Origin: Homarus americanus
Lineage: Eukaryota > Arthropoda > Malacostraca > Decapoda > Nephropidae
Length of the DNA: 64,000 nucleotides
Direction of reading: 5' to 3'
Assembly (NCBI RefSeq): GCF_018991925.1
Contig: NW_024724368.1
Location: 3,128,742-3,192,741 of the forward strand
Each line of letters starts with the position of its first letter. The first letter of the stretch is position 1. The notes under the pieces are model-generated. The model was not told the DNA's origin. It worked only from the letters and a program-made list of their open reading frames with translations, and ran no database searches. Shown here piece by piece: positions 13,306-25,523 of this stretch. Both the position numbers and the translations under genes were made by a program.

Positions 13306-15248
13306 GAACACTCACGGAATATGAGTGGCGAGATACCCACTACACGGTACACTCTCGAAACCAATATAAATGACACCGATTCGTATCCATTCTAGACTTG
13401 TTTACAATGAAGGACCCGACATCAGCATACTTAAAACACTTAACATTGTTTCTCTACACTTACTCAATATACGTCAAAATGTTACTTGTGGGACCCTGGA
13501 ACAGGTACAGGTGGGATTAAAGGTCAAACCGAAAAAAATATTCACAAGCAATGAACATGTTATTGCCATGGGCCAGCAAAGGATAGTGGAACTAGCGGCC
13601 CAGCATCTGCTACAGCGCAGTAAGGAACTGTAATAATTACTACAATTATTATGTTAATGACACTTCCGTCAGTAATGACAGACCGCCAGCCCATCATCTT
13701 CACGGTGGTTCTAGTAACTGTTTTTAATTGTTCTGCAGCAGTAGCCTCCTAGATCAACTTATCCTATAATATGGTGCTGCTGCTGCCCCCCCTAGGCTAA
13801 GTCGTTTGCGAGAGAAACGTCATAAAAGAAAGGTGTCTTAGAATTGTTTAACCTATTGACTGCATCCATAAAATCTCAAAATCGCTTGGATGGCAACAAG
13901 TGAAATTTTACCCAAGAAATGTAGTCCTCGAATTATGAAGAATATAATGAACAACGTCAAGTGTAATGAAGACCACGTGCATACATGACTATATTATCAA
14001 GCCACAATCAGCAAAAAATGTTGAGCCCTGTCTTGATTTCAATGCTACCGACAATTTTTATATATAGAAATTGAATATACTTACTGAGGGTGTCACGTGA
14101 GTAGTGCAAACTCGGCTGAGCAGTTCTGGCGTCCAGCTGGGGAGAGCAGAGAGGAGTTTACGAATAGCTCGGGGTGGACACACTTCAGAGTTTCTTATAT
14201 ATTATCCTAAAACACCCCTCTCATCCTGCACCACTGATCACGAGTCATTCCGGCTGTATTGTGTCAATTACCAAGCATCACACCAATTCACTTTGTTCAA
14301 GGGGAATCAAACATCCGGTGAATGCCTTTCTTGTTTTAACCTTTACAAACAGAAAAAATAATCCTTCATTATTCCTTTTACTCCCTTGCTCTTTCAAAGA
14401 TGATACACTGTTTAATACCAATGTAAAAAAAACTTTGTCACTGTTTTGTCATTTCAGTTTAAAATACCAAAAATACCAGGGTAACACATTTATTTTCAGG
14501 TTTTCACAATGATGGTTCTACACTTCACGCCTCACTGTCCAGTTCAATACTATCTCTCATTGACAGCTGTGCGTTCTGGTAGTCCCGTACAAATAGGAAA
14601 TTAGTCCTCCATCTACTGTATATTACTGTACGTTTGTTATTTCATTGCTGGTATTCGTGATCATTTAATTTCAATATAGGAACGCAAATAAGATATATAT
14701 AAATGTTTAATAGGAAGCCCCGATATCATTTATCTAACGACCACCACAAATAAAGGTCGAAAATTGGCAAAACCAATTCTGTAACCTGTTCAAAGATCCC
14801 CCAATTAGGTCAATTGAGCATCTGACATAAAGACTTACCTACCGTTTACACCCTGCTAGACAATCAAACCTAGTCGTAGGACCACTTCCATACTTACAAA
14901 CGAGAAGAATGTTCACTAAAACGCATAGGTCACAAATTACGATTACTTCCGTTTTGTTAATTTTTATCATTGCAAGGTTTTTTTATGAAACCATCATTCA
15001 TAATAAGGATAAACTCTTTAAAACAAATCGTCAAATGAAATATAAACATCAACATTATAGATTCGCAAAGAAAGTCATGGTCCTGTGCAAGTTTCAAAAA
15101 CTTTAATGTTGCACTTCACTTTTCAATGATAGTAGTTGCGGTTACCACCTAAAACTGACTCTCTACTTTTTACCCTCTTCGCCACTGATCGGCTCGTTAG
15201 CCGCTCGGGCGATCGGTCACGTCTCTTGTTACGCACTGTTAGCAAGTA
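13306..15248. other. Intergenic sequence without recognised genes
   Basis: An 87-codon plus-strand open frame at 13370-13633 resembles nothing I recognise and lacks clear splice or promoter context. Nothing else stands out. Confidence 0.35.
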
Positions 15249-15644
15249 CTAGGCATGCACCGGCTCCTGAATGTACCGGAACCTGCTCCAGTGTTGGTCA
15301 AGTCTGGTCTTGAAAGAGCTCACACTCGGTGCCGTCACAACACTTTCTGGCAGATTGTTCCAAGAGTTCACAACTCTCACTCCGAAAAAGTTTGTCTTCA
15401 CACTTTTCTGGACCTGCGGCTTCTTCAATCTGGAGCTGTGACCCTTGTGGGGCGAGCGTCCGCCAGCTCCACTTGCACTAGAACCCCGCACTACCCTGCC
15501 GTTAAACGAAAGAGAAAGGAGGGCGAATATTACACGTGCGTTCGTTTCCGTGGTTGGGAGCAGACTAGTGGAGGCGGCCCGGCGTATACCAGGCGAGTTG
15601 AAGCTGCTACAGACCTCACAGCCGCCAAGGCCACTTCCAAACAA
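15249..15644 (-). mobile_element. Non-LTR retrotransposon fragment, reverse-transcriptase C-terminal tail
   Basis: An open minus-strand frame of 131 codons whose last 60 or so residues carry the C-terminal signature of arthropod LINE ORF2 proteins: a basic stretch (RLKKPQVQKSVKTNFF), then RVVNSWNNLPESVV, then an SFKTRLDQHW-type ending, closed by a stop. In intact elements this lies after the polymerase palm and thumb. No catalytic FADD/YADD box or endonuclease domain is present, so this is a 5'-truncated relic. Its upstream part (about 15480-15644) is less clearly related. The family (CR1, Jockey or other) cannot be settled by eye. Confidence 0.75.
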
Positions 15645-16922
15645 TTTAGAGAAAATTCATTAGCTTGCGTGGGTAGTCAGCGACCCAGCCCGACCCTCCT
15701 GCTGCCCTGCGGTCTTATCTCACAAGAATTTCATGCAGTGGTTGTTTCGTTTGTTAATTATCTGAGCATATTAATTGAATTTACTCTCCATGGGGATATA
15801 ATGCAGAACATATTATACGATTCATAAATTTCTTTTAATTGTAAAAATAGAATCATCGCTATTCCTGAGTGTTGTAACACGACCTTTCCACTGGCGTGTA
15901 CTGAGTAGACAAATCTGTACTGTAGTGTAGTGCTAATCGGAGGTTGTCAACTTGCCACATTATTATCCAGCTAGCGCTCGTTTCCACCTTGTGATTTTAA
16001 GGACTATTAGCTCTAAGTGGGTCTGTAGTGGCCTCTTAGTGGAGACTGGCATCTTCTTAACAGATACTGTATGTACCCACTTGCTATACTTTAACAGCAT
16101 TAAAGAATGCAGACGTCAAATTAGTAATGGATTATGATTCCTTACCCATTCTGTTCTATTTCTTTATTATATTTAACTTGTATAGCTGCGTCAGTAACAG
16201 TATATATACAAAAACAGGTTGGCAATCTTAGATCAGCTCATTGATAGTTATGACCGGTTCATGGTTTTGTTATAAGGTCAATGAAATCAGAAGACAGAAT
16301 GATCAAGTACCGTAATTGTCAACGTTAGAATAGTTCAACTGATCTTGAACGAGTTTCAAAGTGACTATACTGTACTTTAACACTGGTACTGTATAATGTA
16401 AATACTATAATGCAACACAGGTCAATTGAATTATGATATCCTGAAAGTGCTTTATGTTATCTACTGAACGCAAATTTATCAAAACTATTTTGAAAGCAAA
16501 TCAAAACACTGACATTGTAGACTGGCTGCGTCCAACACCATAGATTCCTAGTCAAAATTTAGATCGCTATACAGACTGTCTGGCACATAAAGATGAACGA
16601 TACCACAGCTTTGTAGTTGGTGAGATGACGTGAAGAGCCCCACACGAAACAAGTGACATGGGAACTCACGCCCAGGTGGCTGTGCGTAATAATGAACCAC
16701 GTTGAAGCACACCTGTTCTCTATATGGTCCATAATAACTTATTCACGTATAATGTCAGCCGCAGTTAATAAGAACTTGTATATTCTAGTTCATAAATAAA
16801 CCATTTTCAGAGAGACAGAGCAAGAGAACACAACCTTTCACCATGGAAGATAGAGTTATTCTACCTGCATGACTAACCCACGCTACACAACAGCCCACAC
16901 CTCACCCACACCTGCACCATTT
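15645..16922. other. Intergenic sequence upstream of ECHDC3
   Basis: AT-rich, without a recognisable gene. A short plus-strand open frame at 15952-16137 shows no family resemblance. Confidence 0.4.
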
Positions 16923-17003
16923 GTAACCATAGCAACCGCGTAGCACTGTGTTGATTGGTCGAGAAGACTATGACGTTTTATAACTTCTCTGTATTTTGAT
17001 TGG
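16923..17003 (+). promoter_or_regulatory. ECHDC3 promoter: X-box and two inverted CCAAT boxes
   Basis: GTAACCATAGCAAC at 16923-16936 fits the RFX X-box consensus (GTNRCC, short spacer, RGYAAC) with a 2-bp spacer. ATTGG (inverted CCAAT) is at 16954-16958 and 16999-17003. They lie 60-140 bases before the ATG at 17063, the usual position for CCAAT boxes in a TATA-less housekeeping promoter. No TATA box is evident. Confidence 0.55.
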
Positions 17004-17062
17004 TTGTTTCCTGTGCTCGGCGGAGAAGATAAACACTGATCAGCTGACTAAAGGTGTTCGAG

Positions 17063-20000
17063 ATGTTGTGTTCGCGTGCATTAACAAGAACAGTTTTGGT
17101 AAGAATTTATCCATTATACATCGATTAATTATTATAAATGATTAATAACAGATACAGTATACCAAGGATATATCATGTCGGGTCTTCCAGCTTAAGAGAA
17201 ACTGTTTTAAATTACCATAATTCTCAAACACATAACTAGTTGAAATAATTATCAGGGTGACGAGATACTTGTATTTTATTATTGATATATACACGTGTTA
17301 TATCTAGTATGACGCCTTGGTATTAGTTTTTTGGCGGGGTCTTGATAAAAATTTGGAAGAATGCCGCTAGCTAAATAAATATGCATGTATCTTGTTAATA
17401 AAGTTGTTCAGAATTGTGTTTAAACATGTGTATTGGATCCCCTCTGTGCTGAATAAAATTGTCTGGTGTTGATGCCATTCTAACTTTCAGAATTTCACCT
17501 ACCTATATTGAAGGAATGTTGCAGTCATCAATATTTAAAGGGAAAAATGATCAGAAGTTGAGATTTGTGGTAATACACTGGAACAAGGGCACATTTTAAT
17601 CAGCAAAATTAAAACGTTTTAATGAACCAACTAATCCATGCTCAAACGAATATAGCAATTAGGTGATTTATGTCTGTTAAATATAAGATTACCAAGAAAA
17701 CTAGTATTTTATATTATGTTAGTTTGGTTAGGTTAGGTTGGGTTGGGTTACATTACATTAGGTTAGGTTAATTTGGTTATATAGTGTAGCAGTGTCTCGT
17801 AGTTCTGGCGTGCCAAGTTAAAACAGAGTACGGTACATGATTTTACACCCATTTAATACAAGATTACTCTTTCTTTATCTATTACTTTCTTTTCTTTTCC
17901 CCTATTTGTCAATAGGCACCACCTTATATATGTATGGATGAAAATAAGGTAAATATGCATCTGACTATTTTTGGTGGATGTCTTCGTATATTTGAAGCAA
18001 AATATGGTCCTGGTTAGACTGAACATGTCAGAACATCTTGGTAACATCAGATCATCGGTAAAGAGGTACTGTACACACCAAAGGATGCACAAGCATGTAA
18101 ATTAATGATGTAGTTGACAGATATGATTGGGCCTAACACATTTTGGATGCCACCCTACTGTACACTACAGCCCAACTGAACCAAAAGCCAGTTACATCAA
18201 GTGCCTGTCTTCTGTGAAGTAAGAAGGTTGTGATCCACTGTTGTGTCATTTCGGCAGTTCTGTAAATGTTGAGTTTACCAAGCAGACCCTGCTGCCATTT
18301 GGCATCACAACAATTGTGACCAAGTACCAGGTTGCTGATCTGACTGACTTTCTGCCTCATTTACCCACAATTGCAGGATCTCAATTCTATCTATTACTTT
18401 GACAACACAACAAATGTATCATTTCACACTCTTGATCTGTTTTATTTTTTTCATTTCTGTATTTTTTATGGTTCTTTTTTTCGCCCCCGATGTGGGTCGG
18501 TGACTTGTGCCCGGGTGGGCTAATAACCCATTAAAAACAAAACAAATGATACTGGTGCAAAACTATATAAAATATTCTCTTGAAATCCATAAAAGTCTGG
18601 TATATGCATACACGAGTCTAGCACTTTCAATAGTTAGAGCCCAGTAGATCTGACATTGATAAAGCTATGTTGTTTGTCACTGAGGAGGGAGTTATCTGTC
18701 ATATGATCCATGATATGGTTCCCTATAATGGATTTCATAATATTGAAAATAATTCACTTGCTCACAGGTTTGCAATTACAGGCCAATTTTTTATAGCCTG
18801 TTTTATTGCAGCTCAAAGGATTCAAATGGGGCCACAGGAGTTTTTCACAAACACCTATGGTACAGTCTCGTCTCTTGGTCTCGCAAGAAAATGGAGTGCG
18901 TCACATAACTCTGGCCGACCCCAAAACAAGGTAATGGTGAAGATAATCCAGCTTAAGCTCTGTTAGACACAAGTACTGTTTAGTCTACCGACAGATATTA
19001 AGTTTTCATTGACATTTTGTTCTTACTTTTCTTCATTTAAAAAATATTTTTAATGGTATCATTGGTTGCTACACAATACTGTAGTTATGGAAAACATCAT
19101 TGTTATTGTGTTAGTATAAAAGTAAGAAGAAATAGGATATTTTACCAGAGTAGTTAAGTGATGCAGTACTGTACTGTGTCATGAAGAAGGGAGTTAAACT
19201 TTAACCTCTTTCAATCTTTAACCATTAAAGGGGTAGAAAAAGAGGAGAGAATGTGTGTGTGTGTTTTTCAGTTCGAATCCTGAGAGCATTATTAAATTTC
19301 ATAGTACTGTATGCTGTACTGTACTCAAAATCAACCAAACATATAATTCAACAAGATACAGTACAGGGGAGCCCAGCTTACCATTGTATATTTCTTCCTG
19401 AAATACATTAAATGAATGAATATTTCCATTCAAGATTTAATGTAAATAGTTGGGGGTGGGGGGTGTCAAACATGCAGTTTAATACATGAAGTCCATCATT
19501 TATAAACAGTTTATAATAACAACTATTAAATGAATTACAGTATTATCATAACTGATATATTCATTATTTCACAGAAATTCACTTTCTCTACAAATGTTGG
19601 AGGATCTGCAGTCTGCCATAACTCAAGAAGATCCTTCTCTACGATGTATTGTACTTGGAGCACAAGGAAAAGTATTTTCAGCAGGTCATAACCTCAAAGA
19701 ATTGGTTAGTTGAAGTAAAACTTTGCCTCAAGTCACTTAATATACAATACTGTACTGTGTATGTATTTTTTTAAATATTCCTTATTCATATTCCCACCTC
19801 ACTAAAGTATAATGTACAGTACAGTATACAGTGTACATTTGATTAGAATTTCCTTACTTTTAATTCCCCAGTAGATTTAATTTTTACAAAGTTTATGAGG
19901 GATAAAATTGAGTGAAGTGAATTTTCCAGTGAACTCTATCTTTAAATCACATTTTCAATTTACTGTAATACTATGCTCTACTTTCTCACTTCACAAGACA

Positions 20001-22909
20001 CATAAGGAAGGACGTAACTACCACCAGCAAGTTTTCAACACTTGCACAAAATTTATGCTCACCCTTCAAAGTATACCAGTCCCTGTTGTTGCCAAGGTCA
20101 ATGGCATTGCTGCTGCTGCTGGCTGCCAACTAGTTGCTTCCTGTGATATTGTTATTGCAACTCAAAATTCTTCATTTTCGACTCCTGGGTAAGCCATTAT
20201 GCAAAGATGTTTCATTTCTGAAATATATTGTCACAGTTGTTACAGCTAGAATAAGTTAAATGTGTACAAATTTGCCTCAGGGCTTGAGGCTGGTATCTTC
20301 ACCCCTTATAATTTTCTTACCAAAAGAAACTGTCTATTGTAGTGTTTACTCCATTAGGTCTATACATGTATTTAGTGAAACTTTGCTAATCTCTACTAAC
20401 TCAAGTGATCTTAATTTACCCACATCCCAAATCAATTTGGAGGAAGAGAAGAAGTCTAAATTGCCTTAAAAATTTCCAATCGGTTTAGGGAAAATAAGAG
20501 AAGTGAGCATAGAACACTTCAGCCATACCTGCAGGGAGGACTAAATCAGCCCTGCTTAATGAGTATCATCAGCACTTCACTAGAGCACAAGTAATGAACT
20601 CATGTTTTGTCAAATTTGGCGAGACAGACATGGCCATTGACCACCACTCACTTTAATTCATTTAAACTCTCTGTAGCTGTGTGGCAAGGTTTTAGACCAA
20701 ACATTACCAGTAATACTACAGTTTATGTACTGAATTCTCAACAATTTTCTCTTGAAATGAAAATCATCAGATCTTATTGAGGCTGAGCAGGCAGGTTGTG
20801 TGTGCTGTAAGTCTGAAATCTAGCAGGTAACTGAAGGAGTATAACTTCCCTTATTGGCAGAAAAAGGTTTTAAAGTGACACATTCAATAAAACAGAGTCT
20901 GTCCTTTTGACTCCGGGAACCTAAATCCACATTGGGACTTGAGCCTCCCATTGGTTAAATCTGCCTTTCATGTACAGTACAGAAAATGTCCTCTGTGGGG
21001 CATACAGGTTATTTAGTGGTAACATAGATGTGGCAATAAGAATACTGTACATAATACAATTTCCCGGATGTAAACGGGATTACCTAAGTTTTTGATACTG
21101 TATTAAGTTAGAATTACATATACGGTAAGCATTATTGGTAATATTTTTAAAAATAAACTTGTGAAGCAGTTAAGATTTTTAACTTAATAAAATTTCCACT
21201 TCTTTTTAACAGTGGAAGTGTCGGTATATTTTGTTCCACTCCTGGGATTCCCCTTGTGAGATGTGTTCCACGGAAAGTGTCGGCCCACATGCTACTCACA
21301 GGTTTGCCTATCACAGCAGAAGAAGCTCTACGAGCTGGATTGGTGTCAAAAGTAGTTCCTGAGGATGAATTAGGTATTTAATGTAAAAAATAATTATGTT
21401 GTATTTATTCCTATGGGCAACATACAGGGGTATATAGAGAGAAGGTGGATGGGGATGGATTTTTTATGGGTTTCTAATTCCTTATTTCTTAGTGTAGTTA
21501 TAACTGTATGATAACATTCTCGTGTCAAATATTACAATACAGATACAGTATACTGTATATACACTTGTTATTTTGTGATCTGATACAGTACTTCACTTTC
21601 TTTATTTTGCAGTAATGTTCCCTAAATACTCCTATGTTTCTTTATTGTACAGATATACTCCTTTATTTTGCTGTGTATAGTCTCTTACCTCTGTTGTAAA
21701 AGGATTTCATATTTCAGTCTTTAAATTGATTGTACAGAAATCCAGGCATACTGCATCCAGTTTATCACATGAGTGTATGTTGTCTTTACAGTATTCATTA
21801 TTTTCACAGAAGCTGAAACTCAGAGAACAGTGGATGCAATCAGTCATAAAAGTAGAGCAGTAATTGCACTTGGGAAGCAATTCATGTACAGACAAATGGA
21901 GATGGGAATTGAGGAGGCATACAGGTGAGATTTAATTTCATGAGTACAGTATTTTTGATAGTTTCATTATACAGTACTGTACAGGTATATATTTTGTAAA
22001 GTTTAACCCATCCATTTCCAACAAGATAATATGGATTTGCTCAACTTGTACAGTACTACAGTTTCATATAATATCCATAGTAATTTAGGAAAGCAATCCC
22101 TCATCAACCACAGGTTTACCGGCCGAGGTTTTGAGGATCCATGTTTTATGTACAGTACTGTATTGTACAGTCAAGGAAAGGCATTTCTATACCCCCTGTG
22201 ATATCCCCAGTAAAGATACATAAGATGCATAAATTCATATCCATATACAACTGCAAAGGATGACTCGAGGTGCAACCCATGAGACAATAGTGGAATCCCT
22301 TCTCATCTCTACTACTGTGACACTGCCACATCTTGACTGGGGATATCACAGGGGTATAGAAACACCTTTCCCTGACTGTATATTGTTTTATTAAACATGG
22401 TATCCAGCTTTGAATTGCTGCAGGCTTCTACAGTGACCACAGAAGATATTTAGCTCAGTACGGCTGGAAGGTTCACTGGATCACATCTATTAAGAGGTTC
22501 ATATTGCTTGCTTCGTTACGTAAATAAATGTTCCTCAAACGACAATTATTTATCATCTACCACCGCCACGCCCTCTTCCTTCTCTAACCACCTTAAATCA
22601 AATTACTTATTTTTATCCTTCATTTGTACACTGTATGGCTTCCTACTGTCTTGGCATTAGTCATTACTTAATTAACAATCAGTCTTATTGTGTAAGTTTG
22701 TGAGGCTGGTTGAAGGCAGTGGCAGCCTCCCTCCCTTCCTGACTAAGTTTGGGAGACCTAAACATTACCACACATAAACAATTCTGTTCTCTTTTTTCAG
22801 TCAAGGAAGTTGTGTGATGGTCAACAACATCAACATGGTGGACGGGCAAGAAGGAATAAGCAGCTTCATTGAAAAACGCAAACCTAATTGGTCACACTCA
22901 GATGAATGA
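17063..22909 (+). CDS. ECHDC3: Enoyl-CoA hydratase domain-containing protein 3, 7 exons, 286 aa
   Basis: Exons: 17063-17098, 18812-18930, 19575-19704, 19998-20188, 21213-21373, 21810-21924, 22801-22909. All junctions are GT-AG and keep phase; the stop is TGA. The product closely follows vertebrate ECHDC3 (about 300 aa): a basic, acid-free N terminus (MLCSRALTRTVLLKGFKWGH) suited to mitochondrial import, then the crotonase fold with GVRHITLADPKTRNSLS, the oxyanion-hole segments FSAGHNLKEL (to residue 95) and VNGIAAAAGCQLVASCDI (129-146), FCSTPGIPLVR, and the C-terminal DGQEGISSFIEKRKPNWSH. The positions matching rat enoyl-CoA hydratase Glu144 and Glu164 are Gln139 and Gly159, as in vertebrate ECHDC3, so ordinary hydratase activity is unlikely. 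The physiological substrate is uncertain; vertebrate work links the gene to lipid and insulin biology. Intron 6 contains a MITE. Confidence 0.96.
17099..18811 (+). other. ECHDC3 intron 1
   Basis: The largest ECHDC3 intron (donor GTAAGA; acceptor TTTTATTGCAG). It contains a TTAGG-like patch at 17.73 kb and a minus-strand open stretch at 18133-18360 with no recognised homology. Confidence 0.8.
17724..17778 (+). repeat. Interstitial TTAGG-like cluster
   Basis: Degenerate GGTTA/GGTTG units with an ATTACATTA interruption, inside ECHDC3 intron 1. Confidence 0.75.
22168..22378. mobile_element. 211-bp MITE with 48-bp terminal inverted repeats (Tc1/mariner-like)
   Basis: The left end 22168-22216 begins CAGTCAAGGAAAGGCATTTC. 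The right end 22331-22378, read on the minus strand, begins CAGTCAGGGAAAGGTGTTTC. The arms continue nearly identical for 48-49 bases with one indel and a few substitutions. Both ends are flanked by TA (22166-22167 and 22379-22380), as expected of a TA target-site duplication. There is no coding capacity, which makes it a non-autonomous Tc1/mariner/pogo-class element. It lies in ECHDC3 intron 6. Confidence 0.9.
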
Positions 22910-23513
22910 AGACATTGGACGAGGACATTTTATCTAAGACTACTAACTAACAAATCTCCTAATATTATTAAGTAATGAATCAACAGATATTTTTTTACAT
23001 GAAGAATTTTTCCAATACTGTACTGTACATGTAATACTGCAGAAGCTTAAAAGACTAAAAATGTAATTAATATGCAGTGAAAATCAGTGCCAATTGTAGT
23101 GAACATATTTTTATGAGATTATGATAAATGGTTATTTTATTAATTTCTGGTGAAGTTAAGACTTTAATTGAGAATACTTAATATCTAATAGACATGCAAG
23201 TACAGTACAATATGTATTTGTATAGATGATTCCCATACACAGTTACATGGAAGATGGTCATGAAAATTTCCTTATATTCACATTTTAATGAGTACCAGTA
23301 AATAGTAAATAATAATAGTATACTGTACAGTAATAATACAAAATGTCTAACAATAGTATTAAAGTATACTTGTATTAATATATAAATAGGACAAACATTT
23401 TCTTGATTACTGATTGTAATTGTTGATCCATGTTAAAAATTTGTATTGTAAACCCTGTGTATGGATTACTTTGTGTACTGTACTGTACTATATTTACTAC
23501 TGTATAGCACAAT

Positions 23514-23519
23514 AATAAA
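23514..23519 (+). terminator. ECHDC3 polyadenylation signal candidate
   Basis: AATAAA about 600 bases after the ECHDC3 stop codon; it is the canonical hexamer that best fits the end of the AT-rich 3' region. Confidence 0.45.
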
Positions 23520-24629
23520 AAATAATATACATTTAGCCTACGTATTTAACCCATTACTGGTCAAATTGGTAGATCTACGTAAGCAAGTGGCCTTCTTTGA
23601 GCAGTCTATTACTTAAATCTACGAGTTTGACTTCTAAAATTCCTGTGGTATCTGAAATGGCCCAGAAGGATTAATATACAGTATTTAAAAAGACAAATGG
23701 CAACCTCTCAAGACCCATCAGCCAGTTTCAACAATATCTGTCCCTCCAAAACCCTCTTCAAAGTCAAATGATGTTGTTAGGCAAGGTGAGAAAGGGAGAC
23801 GGAGAGTGAAGTGAGGCGGTCATGAGGGAAAGTACAGGACATTGTTTACTGACCCTACCACCACTACACCCACACACACACATCCGCTTCCTCCTCACCA
23901 ATTCCCTAGTTTGCTGCCTTCAACACAGGCTCAGAAATATGCCCAGACAACTTGTCACGTATGGAAAAACAGTGTTATGTGAAAAGGTGCACAAAAACGG
24001 CACTGTATAGGTGTTACTGCAGCAAGTGTGATTGTTCCACTGTGCCTGATGTCCTGCTTTGAGCAATATTATACCATCATAAACTTCAGAACAGAAAAAG
24101 AAACATTGTAAATATGTAAATACTTATATAATTATAGTTAAAATAAGAATTTTGGTGAAAAGAAAAAGATATATAAGTTTGCAGGGTCACATGTGTGTGT
24201 GAGTAGTAATAATGTAGATAGTAAGACGTGTTGTTGCCAGTTCATAATGTAAGCAATGTTTAGTGTGAAGCAATAAACTTGTATAACTGATATACTTATC
24301 ACTGTTATGAATAAATTAGACATACAGTACTGTATAAAAGTGATCAAATTATGTGAGGGGAACAGTGAAAATACAAGTCCAGGAGTAGAAAACATGACTC
24401 AATGTGGCATAATGTAATTATAATATTACATCACGCAACCACAAGCTACACTCGTCATAACTCTGGCGCGGGAGCTTCAAAATAGTGAGTACAGCCAAAA
24501 TTTGTTTTCTCAGATTTTATACACCAAACTGCACCTTCTAAGCCCCCTCCAAATAATAATTTTTCACCAAACGGGATAACATTTAACATTCCATAACCCA
24601 ACCAAGTACAGGTTAAGTACTGTAGTCTA

Positions 24630-24872
24630 ATGGGTGGCCATTAGGCAAATAAAGATTATGCCCCTGAGTATGAGGTCACCTCTGAGCTGAAAAAAATTGT
24701 ATGGCATTTAGCCAAATAAAATACTAAAGTGGCATTCCCATATTGAAGGAGTTAGTGGACATAGTCTACTGACCCCTTGTGTACAAGGCCCTCTTGGAGC
24801 CGAATAAAATCGTCAGGTACTAACCAAATAAAATATTAAAAGTGGCTTCCTCATAGCAAAGGGGTTTAGGAG
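24630..24872 (+). repeat. Dispersed repeat, about three diverged copies
   Basis: Three partial copies of a motif with AAATAAAATATTAAAAGTGG followed by a CAT/TAG-rich stretch and AAGGGGTTA occur at about 24.64, 24.71 and 24.82 kb. A fourth copy lies in a C15orf40 intron at 33.17 kb and matches the third copy without mismatch for more than 20 bases. The family is not identified. Confidence 0.65.
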
Positions 24873-25162
24873 CTAAATGGCATGTGGTAAACTAATCCAA
24901 ATGGGCCTGAACTATAGTCATGTTTATTCATGTTCATTACATCTGCTTGAGATCCAAATACCTGTACTGGATGGCAGTGATGTAGTCGAGACCACTAAAT
25001 CCTAAATTGAGGACTAGTCCTGCCTTCCTCAAGGGTAAGCATCAGACTGGAGAGTTGCCATTAGGAAATTACAGCTAGCCCTCACAAGTATGGAAAATTA
25101 CCATAAAATTTTGACAATGATGACCCTGGTATAAAGGTCAAGGGATACTCTTAATTTTGCAA

Positions 25163-25168
25163 TTTATT
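25163..25168 (-). terminator. TRUB2 polyadenylation signal candidate
   Basis: AATAAA on the minus strand about 360 bases after the TRUB2 stop codon. Confidence 0.35.
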
Positions 25169-25523
25169 TGACTTGTGGATTCCAAGTTCAACTTGGGGCC
25201 CTATGGTCTAAGTTTTCAACACAAAGCCTTACTGGTTATAAAAAGTCGTTGATCAAACTGTAAAGTTGTTAATAAAGGGGCTACAGAAGCAGTAAGGAGT
25301 ATGCATAAGAAGAGGAAAACTTCATAAAAGTGTAAAAAACATGGTGAAAATACCTTACCATTTTTTCCTTAATTTACACCAGTGGCAAATAAAAAAAATT
25401 GTGATAAATAAATACAAACTACTGTATACAGAAACCAATTTAATTACAAATATTATGTACACAAAATCTATCTACAAGGTTTTGTAGTAATTCACAATTG
25501 GGAATATAACTACTCAATTGATT

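Larger units (their letters stand above)
22910..25523. other. ECHDC3 3' UTR and convergent intergenic region
   Basis: The ECHDC3 3' UTR probably runs to about 23.54 kb. Beyond that is AT-rich sequence with a dispersed repeat (24.63-24.87 kb) and the probable TRUB2 3' UTR. No additional gene was seen. Confidence 0.5.

Noticed and set aside
13370..13633. 87-codon plus-strand open frame
   Set aside because: No family resemblance, no promoter or splice evidence, and a length expected occasionally by chance in 64 kb.
18133..18360. 75-codon minus-strand open frame inside ECHDC3 intron 1
   Set aside because: No recognised motif. It may be transposon-derived, but nothing in the residues supports a family.
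18782..18811. Earlier acceptor for ECHDC3 exon 2 (ATTACAG at 18781)
   Set aside because: It keeps length phase but brings in an in-frame TAG within five codons. The acceptor at 18811 gives an open frame.
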